Numbered from the stretch's first letter, positions 35,785 to 47,274 are shown. The stretch is 64,000 bases of DNA from Sphingomonas citricola (GCF_019429535.1 NZ_JAHXZM010000006.1:1-64000); one strand, 5' to 3'. Notes: generated from the letters alone by a model not told the origin. Program-made: numbers and translations.

Positions 35785-37575
35785 CTAGTTGATGCGAAAC
35801 GCGCGGAACGGCGACCGCGCGGGCAGCGGCACCGGCTCGAGCCAGTCGAATGCCTTGCCGTGCGCCAACTGGTCGTAGAACCCGCCCTTCGCCTTGGCGC
35901 GGTAATTGGTCGATTCCGCCATGTTGGGGCAGACGAGCAGCAGCGTCGCGCCGTGGCGGCGCATGATCGCGCGTGCCTCGGCGGGCGAACGGCTAAAGGC
36001 GTGCTGAACGTCGAGGATCGCGTCGCCGTTGCGGTGGTACGGCCCCGCGATCGCGTCGTGATGCGTCAGCGTGATCAGCCGCGGGCCAAGGTCGACGAAG
36101 GTGAACACCGTCTGCGCGGGGATCGCGTTCAACGGCGCCATCGCCGGGATCGTCAGGCAGCGCCCCGTCGCGCGGTTGACGCGGGTGACATAAGCGTTGG
36201 GCCGGTCGATCGGCAGATAGCGCACCGCCAGCGTCATGAACCAGCCCGAGACGAGGACATAGGCCATCGCCGCCGCGGCGAGCTTCGCCGGCCACCAGCG
36301 CGGGGAGGCGACCCACGGCAGCATCGCGACGGCGAGTGCGACCGCGCCGGGCACCGCCATCAACTGCGCGGCGGGTCCTGCGCGCGCCTGCCACAACAGC
36401 ATGACGCACGAGAAGGCGGTGAACAGCGCGACGCAGGTCCACCCGAGCAGCGCGGGGGTCCGACGCGCGCGCCACGTGGCGAACAGCGCACCGACCAGCC
36501 CGATGATCGGTAGCGCGACGATCGGGGCGGCGCTGCGCAACGGGTGCCGGTAGATCGGCTTCGCCTCGCGGACATTGGCGAGCCAGCTTGAATAAAGTTC
36601 GGGTGATACCTGCTCGGGGCGGCCGAGGCATTGGGGGAAGGCAAGCGCGAAGAAGGCAGCGACGACCCCGCCCGCGACGAGCGCGGCGGCAATCCGTACC
36701 CCGCGACTGCGCGGCGACCAGAAAGCGAGCGTAAGCAGCAACGCTGCAGCGACCACGACGGTCGACAGATAGACCGGGGTCAGCGCGTCGCACCGCATGA
36801 CGCGGTTGGCGTAGGAGGCGAATCCCGCGAACCCCGCCGCCGTCCCGCCGCCGAGCGACAGGGCGTAGGCGGCGAGCCGCGCATGCTCGGCCCGGTCCCA
36901 TACCCAGCGAAGCGCGATGATCGCCCCCGCCATCGCGGCATAGGGGAGCAGTTCGAGCCCGATCGACAGCGAGTAGGCGCTGGCGAGCCCGACGATCACG
37001 CCCCCGCGCGACGCCTGCGGATCGCATAGTCCGGCCACCGTCAGGCACAGCATCGCGAGCTGCCAGCCGTGGTGGTCGATCCGGTCGGGCATGTACATGC
37101 CCAGCGCGACGTTGGTGACGAGCACCACCGCGATCGCGATCGGCCAGGCGAGCGGCGACACCAGCCGCCGCACGGTCGCGCCGAGCCCCAGCAGCGCGAG
37201 CGACAAGGGCAGCAGCGGCGCGATGCCGCACGCCAGCCGTTCCGCCTCGGCCACGCCGGTGAAGGGGCGAAACAGCAGGATCAGCGCGGCGATCGGCAGG
37301 TCGACCAGCCGGCTCCAGTGGACGTTGAAGCCCGTCGGTGGGTTCAGGCGATAATTGGTGAGATCGAACCAGCCCTGTCCGGCGAGCAGCGCGCGAACCT
37401 GCATCAACCGCATGTTGTCGTCGGTATCGCCCAGGCTCAGCCACTGGATCGCGTTCCAGCGCTGCCCGACATACCATGCCGCGATCATGATCCAGGCGAT
37501 CAGCGTCAGATTGATCCAGCGGCGGTCGAGCACGCTTGCCAGGCGCGGGGGCACGGCACGGGGCAGGATGGTCAA
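35785..37575 (-). CDS. STT3-like GT-C membrane glycosyltransferase homologue
   Basis: A 596-residue protein with about 12 membrane segments and a soluble C-terminal domain of about 130 residues. The first external loop has SLGDTDDNMRLMQVRALL and then GFNVHWSRLVDLP, and the second has MPDRIDHHGWQLAML. These resemble the Asp-x-Asp and DHH loops of STT3/PglB/AglB oligosaccharyltransferases. No WWDYG acceptor motif is visible, so true oligosaccharyltransferase activity is doubtful. The start is TTG with an AAGGAAG site upstream. It is divergent from a GtrA gene, which supports a role in lipid-linked sugar transfer at the envelope. Automated annotation may give misleading names. Confidence 0.72.
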   Translation of the reverse strand: MTILPRAVPPRLASVLDRRWINLTLIAWIMIAAWYVGQRWNAIQWLSLGDTDDNMRLMQVRALLAGQGWFDLTNYRLNPPTGFNVHWSRLVDLPIAALILLFRPFTGVAEAERLACGIAPLLPLSLALLGLGATVRRLVSPLAWPIAIAVVLVTNVALGMYMPDRIDHHGWQLAMLCLTVAGLCDPQASRGGVIVGLASAYSLSIGLELLPYAAMAGAIIALRWVWDRAEHARLAAYALSLGGGTAAGFAGFASYANRVMRCDALTPVYLSTVVVAAALLLTLAFWSPRSRGVRIAAALVAGGVVAAFFALAFPQCLGRPEQVSPELYSSWLANVREAKPIYRHPLRSAAPIVALPIIGLVGALFATWRARRTPALLGWTCVALFTAFSCVMLLWQARAGPAAQLMAVPGAVALAVAMLPWVASPRWWPAKLAAAAMAYVLVSGWFMTLAVRYLPIDRPNAYVTRVNRATGRCLTIPAMAPLNAIPAQTVFTFVDLGPRLITLTHHDAIAGPYHRNGDAILDVQHAFSRSPAEARAIMRRHGATLLLVCPNMAESTNYRAKAKGGFYDQLAHGKAFDWLEPVPLPARSPFRAFRIN

Positions 37576-37649
37576 AACGCTTCCTTCATGGCGCGCGAGC
37601 TAGTACGGCCGCCGCCGCGCTCCTGACGCGGGGATGCACAAAGGGCAAG

Positions 37650-38084
37650 ATGGTGGCGGCAGGCAGCAACGAGGCAGGCGGGACGTATCGCCGGTCGGAT
37701 CATCGCGAGATGTTCTGGCAGCTCGTCCGCTTCGGCATCACCGGCGGGCTGGTGACGGTGTTCTACGCCGCGGTCTATTGGCCGCTCGCCACCTATGTGA
37801 TGAACCCCAATCTGGCGGTGGTGATCGCATTCCTGGCGGCAACCGCGGTCGGGCGGTTCGCGCATGGCGCGGTCAGCTTCAAGGGGCACGGCACGCGCTC
37901 GGCCCGCACTGCGCGCCGCTTCTTCGTGGTGCAGCTGTTCGGGTTCGCGCTGCAGCAATTGTTCACCTGGGTTTTGGTCACCGGACCCTTCTTTCATGGA
38001 CCGACGTGGTGGCCATTGGTGCCGGCGGTGACCGTCGTGCCGCTGATCACCTTTGGCCTGCAACGCAACTGGGTTTTCGCATAA
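37650..38084 (+). CDS. GtrA family membrane protein
   Basis: A 144-residue protein. It has four membrane helices starting at about residue 22 (FWQLVRFGITGGLVTVFYAA) and ends GLQRNWVFA, the family's closing motif. GtrA-type proteins are thought to flip or help present polyprenyl-linked sugars. The start is uncertain; an ATG 20 codons later, before FWQLVRF, is an alternative. Its stop overlaps the start of the methyltransferase gene (TAATG). Confidence 0.87.
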   Translation: MVAAGSNEAGGTYRRSDHREMFWQLVRFGITGGLVTVFYAAVYWPLATYVMNPNLAVVIAFLAATAVGRFAHGAVSFKGHGTRSARTARRFFVVQLFGFALQQLFTWVLVTGPFFHGPTWWPLVPAVTVVPLITFGLQRNWVFA

Positions 38085-38812
38085 TGGATCGCCGCGTCTA
38101 CGATCGCATGGCCGAGCACGATTCCACCCATTGGTGGTACCGCGCGCGCCGCGATATCCTGTCCGATTTCGTCACGCGCGACGGGCATCTGCCCGCGAAC
38201 GCGCGCATCCTCGAGATCGGCTGCGGCACCGGGCACAACCTGCCGATGCTCAGCACGTTCGGCCGCGTCGATGCGATCGAGATCGATCCCGCGGCGCGCG
38301 ACATCGCGAGCGCGCGGCTCGGCCGCCCGGTCGGCGACGCGCCGCTGCCGGTGCTGCCCGGCGTCGAGCGTGGCAGCTACGACATGGTCGCCGTCCTCGA
38401 CGTGGTGGAGCATATCGCCGACGACGTCGGCGCGCTGAAGGCGATGCGCGAATGTCTGGCGCCCGGCGGCAAGATCCTGATCGCGGTGCCCGCGCACCAG
38501 TGGATGTGGAGCGCGCACGACGTCGTGAACCACCACGAGCGGCGTTATTCGAAGAAGACGCTGACCGCGGCGATCCGTGCGGCAGGGCTGCGTCCGCGCA
38601 AGCTCGGCTATTTCAACTCGATCCTGTTCCCGCTCGCGGCGGCGGCGCGGATCGCCGGGCGGCTGACCGGGCGCGACGACAGCGACGATTCGCCCCCCGC
38701 CGCCCCCGTCAACGCGCTGTTCGAGCGGATCTTCCGGGTCGAGCGGCATTTGGTCGGGCGCGTGCCGATGCCGATCGGCGTGTCGATCCTCTGCTTCGCC
38801 GAGCCTGCGTGA
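38084..38812 (+). CDS. Class I SAM-dependent methyltransferase
   Basis: A 242-residue protein with the SAM-binding loop ILEIGCGTGHNLPML at about residue 43, an acidic EIDPAARD after strand 2, and the VLDVVEHIADDVGAL post-motif of methyltransferase_11 types. The C-terminal third has a hydrophobic stretch (NSILFPLAAAARIAG) that may touch the membrane. Such genes beside GtrA proteins often act on lipid or glycan precursors. It is coupled to gtrA by a 1-nt overlap. Confidence 0.9.
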   Translation: MDRRVYDRMAEHDSTHWWYRARRDILSDFVTRDGHLPANARILEIGCGTGHNLPMLSTFGRVDAIEIDPAARDIASARLGRPVGDAPLPVLPGVERGSYDMVAVLDVVEHIADDVGALKAMRECLAPGGKILIAVPAHQWMWSAHDVVNHHERRYSKKTLTAAIRAAGLRPRKLGYFNSILFPLAAAARIAGRLTGRDDSDDSPPAAPVNALFERIFRVERHLVGRVPMPIGVSILCFAEPA

Positions 38813-38887
38813 GCTGACGCCGCCCGCGCACGGCGGCGGGGCATCGCGCGCTTGCACCCTGGCGGCGAAGCCGCCACGGGGCGGGGC

Positions 38888-39634
38888 ATGTCCGACACGC
38901 TGCCGCCGCCCCCCGCCGACCTTCTGATCGGCGCGAGCCTGTTCCTCGACTTCGATGGCACCCTGGTCGAGATCGCGGCAACGCCCGACGCGGTTCGAGT
39001 GTCGGATGCGCTGCGCCAGTTGCTGCGCGACCTCGATGCGCGGCTGGCGGGCCGCGTCGCGATCGTCAGCGGACGCTCGGTTTCCGAGATCGCGGCACTG
39101 ATCGACCCCGTCCGCCTGCCGATCGCCGGCAGTCACGGGCTGGAGATCGCCGCGGCGGGTGCGCCACCGATCGTCCCGACGCGAACCGCGGGGGTCGACG
39201 CGGCGCTATCCGCCCTGCGCGATTTCGCCGCGGATCGCCCGGGCGTGCTGGTGGAGGACAAGCCGTTCGGGGTCGGGCTGCACTATCGTCAGGCGCCCGC
39301 CGCGGAGGACGAGGCACGCGCGCTGGCGGGGCGGCTCGCCGACGAACACGACCTGCACCTGCAGCTCGGCAAGATGGTCGCCGAGCTCCGCCTGCCGGGC
39401 GCGGACAAAGGCAGCGCGTTGAACGCGATGATGGCGGAACCCGCACGTGCGTCCACGCGTCCTGTCTTCATGGGGGATGACGTAACCGACGAGGCGGCGT
39501 TCGCCGCCGCATGCGACCTTGGTGGAGCCGGTATCCTGATCGGCCCGGCGCGGGACACTGCTGCCCGCTTCCGGCTCGACGATGTTTCGGCCGCGCTCGA
39601 CTGGCTGCGCGCCGGTGCCGAGGTATTGGCATGA
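38888..39634 (+). CDS. otsB: Trehalose-6-phosphate phosphatase
   Basis: A 248-residue HAD phosphatase. The nucleophile motif is LFLDFDGTLVEIA (Asp21, Asp23); IVSGRS and a C-terminal FMGDDVTDEAAF complete the site. It removes phosphate from trehalose 6-phosphate. The length is normal for bacterial OtsB. Its TGA overlaps the ATG of the GH15 gene, so the three genes otsB, GH15 and otsA are coupled. Confidence 0.95.
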   Translation: MSDTLPPPPADLLIGASLFLDFDGTLVEIAATPDAVRVSDALRQLLRDLDARLAGRVAIVSGRSVSEIAALIDPVRLPIAGSHGLEIAAAGAPPIVPTRTAGVDAALSALRDFAADRPGVLVEDKPFGVGLHYRQAPAAEDEARALAGRLADEHDLHLQLGKMVAELRLPGADKGSALNAMMAEPARASTRPVFMGDDVTDEAAFAAACDLGGAGILIGPARDTAARFRLDDVSAALDWLRAGAEVLA

Positions 39635-41424
39635 GCAATCTTGATCTCTGGCCGATCGGCAATTGTCAGGTCAGCGCACTGGTCGATCGCGCCGGCCGGT
39701 TCGTCTGGGCGTGCGTGCCGCGGGTCGACGGTGACCCCTTGTTCTCCGGGTTGCTCGGCGGCGACGCGCCCGAGGGCGGGTTCTGGGAGATCGGGGTCGA
39801 GGATTCGGTCTCGGTCGAGCAGCATTTCATCCGCAACACCCCCGTGCTGGTGTCGCGCCACACCGATCGACACGGCGGCGTGATCGAGGTTACCGATTTC
39901 TGCCCGCGCTTCATCCGCAACGGGCGCACCTATCGCCCGGTCGCGTTCGCGCGGATCGTCAAGCCGATCTCGGGCAGCCCCCGGCTCAGGATGCGGCTGC
40001 GCCCGACCTGCGGCTGGGGCGGCACCTGCCGCGAGCAGGTGGGCGGGTCGAACCACGTTCGTTTCCTGCTCGATGCGCTGGCGATGCGGCTGACCACCGA
40101 CGCGCCGATCGGGATGGTGCAGCAGGAACGGTCGTTCCGCGTCGAGCGACCGCTGCATTTCTTCCTCGGACCCGACGAGAGTTTCGCGGGAGATTTCGCG
40201 AGCACGCTTGACCTGATGCTCCACGACACAGTCGCGGAATGGCAGCAATGGGTCCGCGGCCTCGCCGTGCCACTGGAATGGCAGGAGGTGGTGATCCGCT
40301 GCGCGATCACGCTGAAACTGTGCCAGCACGAGGAAACGGGCGCGATCGTCGCGGCGCTGACCACCTCGGTGCCCGAACATGCGGGGTCGGAGCGCAACTG
40401 GGACTATCGCTACTGTTGGATCCGCGACGCTTATTACACGGTGCAGGCGCTCAATCGCCTCGGCGCGCTTGACGTGCTTGAGGGCTATCTCGGCTACCTA
40501 CGCAACATCGTCGACGCGGCGGGTGACGGCGACGACGACGGGCACATCCAGCCGCTCTACGGCGTGCTCGGCGAGCCGCAGCTGCCCGAACGCGTCGCGC
40601 CGCTGCTGCCGGGATATCGCGGGATGGGTCCGGTGCGGGTCGGCAACCAAGCCGCCGAGCAGATCCAGCACGACGCCTACGGCCAAATCGTGTTGTGCAG
40701 CGTCCACGCCTTCTTCGACCACCGCCTGTTCCGTCCTGCCGACGCCGCCGACTTCGAACGGCTCGAACACGTCGGTGAGCGTGCGTGGAAATATTACGAT
40801 CAACCCGACGCGGGGCTGTGGGAGCTTCGCACGCGGCAGAGCGTCCACACCTATTCCTCCGCCATGTGCTGGGCGGCGTGCGATCGGCTGGCGAACGCGG
40901 CCGAGCGGCTGGGGTTGAGCGACCGACGGTCGTTGTGGGCCGGGCGCGCGGACACGATCCGCGCGGTGATCGAGCGATCGGCGTGGCGTGAGGATACGCG
41001 GCGAATGTCGGCGACCTTCGCCGGCGACGATCTCGACGCGAGCGTGCTGCAGTTGCTCGACCTGCGCTTCTTCGAAGCCGACGATCCGCGCTTCATCGAT
41101 ACGCTGAAAGCGATCGAGAAGGGTCTGCGGCGCGGCTCGACGATGCTGCGATACGATACCGAGGATGATTTCGGCCTGCCCGAAACCGCCTTCAACGTCT
41201 GCACTTTCTGGCTGATCGAGGCACTGTACCTGACCGGCCGCCACGACGAGGCGCGAACGCTATTCGAGGAGATGCTGTCGCGCTGCACCGCCGCGGGACT
41301 ATTGTCGGAGGACATCGATCCCACCAGCGGCGAACTCTGGGGGAATTACCCCCAGACCTACTCGCTCGTCGGCATGATCAATTGCGCTGGCATGCTCAGC
41401 AAGCCGTGGAGTGCGATCCGATGA
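39631..41424 (+). CDS. Glycoside hydrolase family 15 protein (glucoamylase/trehalase-like)
   Basis: A 597-residue protein. The N-terminal beta-sandwich domain has WPIGNCQVSALVDRAGRFVW. The (alpha/alpha)6 barrel begins near residue 215 and contains NWDYRYCWIRDAYYTVQAL near residue 255 and GLLSEDIDPTSGELWGNYPQ near the C-terminus, which holds the likely catalytic Glu. GH15 enzymes release glucose from alpha-linked glucosides or trehalose. It lies between otsB and otsA with 4-nt overlaps on both sides. Its presence in a synthesis operon is unexpected; trehalose recycling or a trehalase role is inferred. Confidence 0.93.
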   Translation: MSNLDLWPIGNCQVSALVDRAGRFVWACVPRVDGDPLFSGLLGGDAPEGGFWEIGVEDSVSVEQHFIRNTPVLVSRHTDRHGGVIEVTDFCPRFIRNGRTYRPVAFARIVKPISGSPRLRMRLRPTCGWGGTCREQVGGSNHVRFLLDALAMRLTTDAPIGMVQQERSFRVERPLHFFLGPDESFAGDFASTLDLMLHDTVAEWQQWVRGLAVPLEWQEVVIRCAITLKLCQHEETGAIVAALTTSVPEHAGSERNWDYRYCWIRDAYYTVQALNRLGALDVLEGYLGYLRNIVDAAGDGDDDGHIQPLYGVLGEPQLPERVAPLLPGYRGMGPVRVGNQAAEQIQHDAYGQIVLCSVHAFFDHRLFRPADAADFERLEHVGERAWKYYDQPDAGLWELRTRQSVHTYSSAMCWAACDRLANAAERLGLSDRRSLWAGRADTIRAVIERSAWREDTRRMSATFAGDDLDASVLQLLDLRFFEADDPRFIDTLKAIEKGLRRGSTMLRYDTEDDFGLPETAFNVCTFWLIEALYLTGRHDEARTLFEEMLSRCTAAGLLSEDIDPTSGELWGNYPQTYSLVGMINCAGMLSKPWSAIR

Positions 41425-42830
41425 GCCGAACGAGCGATGGCCGACTGATCGTCATTTCGAACCGCGTCAGCGCGCCCAAGGGATCAACCTCGGGTGCGCA
41501 GGGCGGGCTCGCGGTCGCGCTCGCCGCCGCGCTGCGCGAGAATGGCGGTATCTGGTTCGGCTGGTCGGGTGAGGTGACCGATCATTATACCGGACAGATC
41601 GACTTCCAGCGCAATCAGGGCGTGACCACCGCGGTCGTCGACCTCGAGGAACAGGACGTCGAGGAATATTACGAGGGCTATGCGAACCGGACGCTGTGGC
41701 CGCTGTTCCACTACCGCATCGACCTGGCCGAATATGAGCGCGATTTCGCGGGCGGTTACCAGCGCACCAACGAACGCTTCGCCAACACGGTGCGTCCGCT
41801 GATCGAGCCCGACGACCTGATCTGGATCCAGGACTATCACATGTTCCCGCTAGGCGCGGAACTGCGCAAGCTCGGGTGCCAAAACCGGATCGGTTTCTTC
41901 CTCCACATCCCCTGGCCGCCGCGACGGCTGCTTGGCACGCTGCCGGGTGCGAAGGCGCTGGTGGAGGCGATGTTCGACTATGATCTCCTCGGTTTCCACA
42001 CGCAGGAATGGCTCGATTCATTCTGCGACTTCGCGATCCACGACATGGGCGCGACGATCGAGGGCGACGTCGCAAGGCTGGGGGACCGCTGCGTGCGGCT
42101 GCTCGCCGATCCAATCGGGATCGATGCGAAGGAATTCGCCGAAGCGTCCGCCGGGGTGCAGGCGCGGCTCGCGTTCCGGCGGATGCGCGATTCCGCCGAC
42201 GGGCGCGACATGATCGTCGGCGTCGACCGCCTCGATTATTCCAAGGGGCTGGAGGAGCGCTTCTCGGGCTACGAACGCTTCCTGATCGAACATCCTGAGG
42301 AGCGGAAGGAGGTCTTCCTCCTCCAGATCGCGCCGCCGAGCCGGGTTTCGGTCGAGACGTACCGGCGTATCCGCAATTCGCTCGAAGGGCTGTCTGGGCG
42401 GATCAACGGCGAATATGCCGACGTCGACTGGGTGCCGATCCGCTACGTCAACCAGGGCTATCCGCGCGACGTACTGGCGGGCATCTACCGCGCTGCGAAG
42501 ATTGGGCTGGTGACGCCGCTTCGCGACGGCATGAACCTCGTCGCGAAGGAATATGTCGCCGCGCAGAACCCCGAAGATCCGGGCGTTCTGATCCTGTCGA
42601 AATTCGCCGGCGCCGCCGAACAGATGAAGGATGCGCTGCTGATCAACCCGTACAGCGCGGAAGAAATGTCGGACGCGATCCACCAGGCATTGCGAATGCC
42701 GCGCGAGGAACGCGTCGCGCGCTGGCAGGCGCTGATGGAGGGTGTGCAGAAGGAGGACGTGACCTGGTGGGCGTCGCGCTTCCTCACCTCGCTACGGCAA
42801 CAACGACCGACGGTCGCGACCGCGGCGTAA
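41421..42830 (+). CDS. otsA: Trehalose-6-phosphate synthase
   Basis: A 469-residue GT20 enzyme that transfers glucose from UDP-glucose to glucose 6-phosphate. It has the family's RLIVISNRVSAP start, WPLFHYR, IWIQDYHMFPLGAELRK (nucleotide-sugar and phosphate contacts), VDRLDYSKGLEERF and TPLRDGMNLVAKEYVAAQ. The length matches E. coli OtsA. It overlaps the GH15 stop in an ATGA and is last in the operon. Confidence 0.97.
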   Translation: MSRTSDGRLIVISNRVSAPKGSTSGAQGGLAVALAAALRENGGIWFGWSGEVTDHYTGQIDFQRNQGVTTAVVDLEEQDVEEYYEGYANRTLWPLFHYRIDLAEYERDFAGGYQRTNERFANTVRPLIEPDDLIWIQDYHMFPLGAELRKLGCQNRIGFFLHIPWPPRRLLGTLPGAKALVEAMFDYDLLGFHTQEWLDSFCDFAIHDMGATIEGDVARLGDRCVRLLADPIGIDAKEFAEASAGVQARLAFRRMRDSADGRDMIVGVDRLDYSKGLEERFSGYERFLIEHPEERKEVFLLQIAPPSRVSVETYRRIRNSLEGLSGRINGEYADVDWVPIRYVNQGYPRDVLAGIYRAAKIGLVTPLRDGMNLVAKEYVAAQNPEDPGVLILSKFAGAAEQMKDALLINPYSAEEMSDAIHQALRMPREERVARWQALMEGVQKEDVTWWASRFLTSLRQQRPTVATAA

Positions 42831-42884
42831 GGGAGGGGTAGCCACGCGGTCGGGGAAGCGAACGCGCGCCGTCACCGCTGAACA

Positions 42885-42905
42885 GGGGCGATAAGTTCGC
42901 GCCCC
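42885..42905 (+). terminator. Hairpin downstream of otsA
   Basis: A 6-bp stem (GGGGCG / CGCCCC) with a 9-nt loop, 54 nt after the otsA stop. It is weak as a terminator because no U-run follows. Confidence 0.35.
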
Positions 42906-43164
42906 GATACGCGGTCGGGCGCGTGCGTGTGATTGCGACCCGCGATCTAGCCATGGTGTGCGGGCGCTGATCCCTCGCTAGGCGGAGAGGGGGCAACAGG
43001 CGATCCTCGATATCGCCATGTCGTGTGCGTCAGCACACGCCAGAGCGGCGACGTCGAACATCTCGCTTCCGTCGCGCGGTAGCTACGCCGCTCGTCCGGC
43101 TCGGCAAGGCTGCGGCGCGGACGTCAATCCCGCGCCGTCAGACCAGCGTGTTCGCTCATGCGAA

Positions 43165-43191
43165 CCGGCGCGTAGCATCGCCACGCGCCGG
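43165..43191 (-). terminator. Hairpin downstream of the M13 peptidase gene
   Basis: A perfect 9-bp stem (CCGGCGCGT / ACGCGCCGG) with a 9-nt loop, 9 nt after the minus-strand stop codon. A short TTCG follows on the minus strand. Confidence 0.5.
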
Positions 43192-43200
43192 GTATCGGTC

Positions 43201-45264
43201 TTACCAGATCTTCACGCGCTGCTCAGGCGCGAGGTACATCTTGTCGCCGGGCTTCACGTTGAAAGCGGTGTACCAGGCGTCGACGTTGCGGACGACGCCG
43301 TTGACGCGGTTGTACGGCGGCGAATGCGGGTCGGTCAGCAGGCGGCTGCGCAGCGCATCCTCGCGGACCTTCGACTGCCACGCCTGGGCGTAAGCGAGGA
43401 AGAAGCGCTGATCGCCGGTCAGCCCGCCGATCACCGGCGCCTTGCCGTGCGTCTGCTGGTACTTCTGATACGCGGTATACGCCGCCTCGACGCCACCCAG
43501 ATCGCCGATGTTCTCGCCGAGCGTCAACGCGCCCTTCACGTGCGTGCCGGGGATCGGCTCGTAGGCGTCATACTGGCTGACCAGCACCCCGGTCCGCTTG
43601 GAGAATGCCGCGCGGGTCTCGGGCGTCCACCAATTCTCGAACTTGCCGGTCGGGCCGAACTGGCTGCCCTGATCGTCGAAGCCGTGACCCATTTCATGGC
43701 CGATCACCGCACCAATCGCACCGTAATTGACCGCGGCATCGGCCTTGGGGTCGAAATACGGCGGCTGGAGGATCGCGGCGGGGAAGGTGATCTGGTTCGA
43801 CAGCGGGTTGTAATACGCGTTCACCGTCTGCGGCGTCATGCCCCACAAGGTGCGGTCGACCGGCTTGCCAAGATACGACAGGTCGAGCTGGTGCTGGAAT
43901 TCACCCGCGCGCATGTTGTTGCCCAGCGGATCGCCCCGCACGACCTTGAACGTCGAATAGTCGATGTATTTGACCGGGTGGCCGACGCGCGGGTCGAACG
44001 CCGCCAGCTTGGCGAGCGCGGCCTGCTTGGTCTTCGCGTCCATCCAGGTGTTGGCCGAGATGCGCTCCTGATAGCCCGCGCGCAGGTTGCTGATCAGCTC
44101 GCCCATCTTCGCCTCGGACTCAGGCGGATAATGGCGCGCGACATAGACCTGGCCGACTGCCTCGCCCATCGCGCCGTTGACGAGCGCGATGCCGCGCTTC
44201 CAGCGTGCGCGCTGTTCCTGCTGGCCCGACAGCGTGCGGCCGTAGAAGTCGAAGCTGGCGGTATCGAACGCCGTGGGCAGCACGGCGGCGTTCGCGCTGG
44301 CGAAGCGGAACTTCATCCAGTCCTGCCACGTCGCGACGGGCGTCGCGGCGTAGATCTTGCCGAGCGCGGTGAGCGCGGTCGAAGTGCCCATGATGACGAC
44401 GGGGAAGCGGTCGTAGCCCGCGGTCCGAAGCATCAGCGGCCAGTCGAACTCGGGGGCTAGTGCCTTGCGCTGCGCGGCGTCCATCGGCTTGATCATCGCC
44501 TGCAGATCGCGCTGCTGGACCGGGGTCCACTGCACCTTTGCCATCGCGGTCTCTAGCGCGACAATCCGGTCGGCCCTGGCCGATGCGTCGGCGATCCCCG
44601 ACAGCGTCAGCACCTGCTCGACATATTTGCGATAGGCGGCGCGATACGTATCGTACTTCGCGCCCGGCAACAGGTAGTAATCCTGCGGCATGCCGAGCGA
44701 GCCCTGGCTCGCGATCGCGATATATTGCGTCGGATCGCCCGGGTTGGGCATCTGGCCGACCTCGACCGGCGAGGCGTAGCCGACGCTGGCGAACAGCGTC
44801 TGTAGCTTGGTCTTGTCGTTCGCGGCGTCGATCTTCGCGAAATAGGGCTTGAGCGGCGTCGTGCCGGCGCGCTCGATCGCGGCTTCGTCCATGAAGCTGC
44901 CGTAGAGGTCGCCGATCTGCTTGCCGCCGGCGCCGACCGAGGCGGGATCACGCGACGCGTCGGTAAGGATGTCGCGGACCTGCCCCTCGGCCTCGTCGGC
45001 GAGCGTCACCATGTATCCGGCCGAGGTGCGGTCGGCCGCGATCTGCGTGCGCTTGTCCCAGTTGCCGTTGGCGTAGGTCCAGAAATCGTCGCCCGGCTTG
45101 ACCGAGGTGTCCTCGGCCGAGAGATCGACGCCGAACGCGCCGTAACGCGGCCCGGTCTTCGCCGCGGCGGCGGGCGCGGGCACAGCAGTCTGCGCGAGCG
45201 CGGGCGCTGCAATCGCGAGCGCGGCGACGCCCAGCGATAGGCGCGATAATACAGTGAGTTGCAT
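43201..45264 (-). CDS. M13-family metallopeptidase (PepO/neprilysin-like)
   Basis: A 687-residue protein with a signal peptide ending near residue 25 (PALAQTAV). The zinc motif is VIGHEMGHGFDDQG (about residue 522), the third ligand is in LGENIGDLGG, and the C-terminus is RVKIW, which matches the family's closing CxVW-like end. It is a periplasmic endopeptidase acting on short peptides. An AGGGGAAGGGG ribosome site precedes the ATG. It is downstream of acs on the same strand but likely separately promoted. Confidence 0.96.
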   Translation of the reverse strand: MQLTVLSRLSLGVAALAIAAPALAQTAVPAPAAAAKTGPRYGAFGVDLSAEDTSVKPGDDFWTYANGNWDKRTQIAADRTSAGYMVTLADEAEGQVRDILTDASRDPASVGAGGKQIGDLYGSFMDEAAIERAGTTPLKPYFAKIDAANDKTKLQTLFASVGYASPVEVGQMPNPGDPTQYIAIASQGSLGMPQDYYLLPGAKYDTYRAAYRKYVEQVLTLSGIADASARADRIVALETAMAKVQWTPVQQRDLQAMIKPMDAAQRKALAPEFDWPLMLRTAGYDRFPVVIMGTSTALTALGKIYAATPVATWQDWMKFRFASANAAVLPTAFDTASFDFYGRTLSGQQEQRARWKRGIALVNGAMGEAVGQVYVARHYPPESEAKMGELISNLRAGYQERISANTWMDAKTKQAALAKLAAFDPRVGHPVKYIDYSTFKVVRGDPLGNNMRAGEFQHQLDLSYLGKPVDRTLWGMTPQTVNAYYNPLSNQITFPAAILQPPYFDPKADAAVNYGAIGAVIGHEMGHGFDDQGSQFGPTGKFENWWTPETRAAFSKRTGVLVSQYDAYEPIPGTHVKGALTLGENIGDLGGVEAAYTAYQKYQQTHGKAPVIGGLTGDQRFFLAYAQAWQSKVREDALRSRLLTDPHSPPYNRVNGVVRNVDAWYTAFNVKPGDKMYLAPEQRVKIW

Positions 45265-45306
45265 TGATCCCCTTCCCCTACTTTGGTGTGTCAGTGATTT
45301 AAGGCA

Positions 45307-45336
45307 GTGACGTAACCGTTGCAACCATTCGTTGCG

Positions 45337-45340
<4 letters not shown>
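45307..45340 (-). terminator. Inverted repeat overlapping the acs stop codon
   Basis: A 10-bp stem with one G-U pair (GTGACGTAAC / GTTGCGTCAC) and a 14-nt loop that itself contains a GTTGCAAC palindrome. The acs stop codon sits in one arm. It may terminate acs or act as an operator before the M13 gene. Confidence 0.35.

Positions 45341-47274
<1,934 letters not shown>

Larger units (their letters stand above)
42831..43200. other. Gene-free convergent intergenic region
   Basis: No coding frame is supported between the convergent otsA and M13-peptidase genes. Apart from the two hairpins listed separately, a 7-bp stem (CGTGTGC / GCACACG, 4-nt loop) is seen at 43022-43039. The GC-rich remainder shows nothing recognisable. 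Confidence 0.5.
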
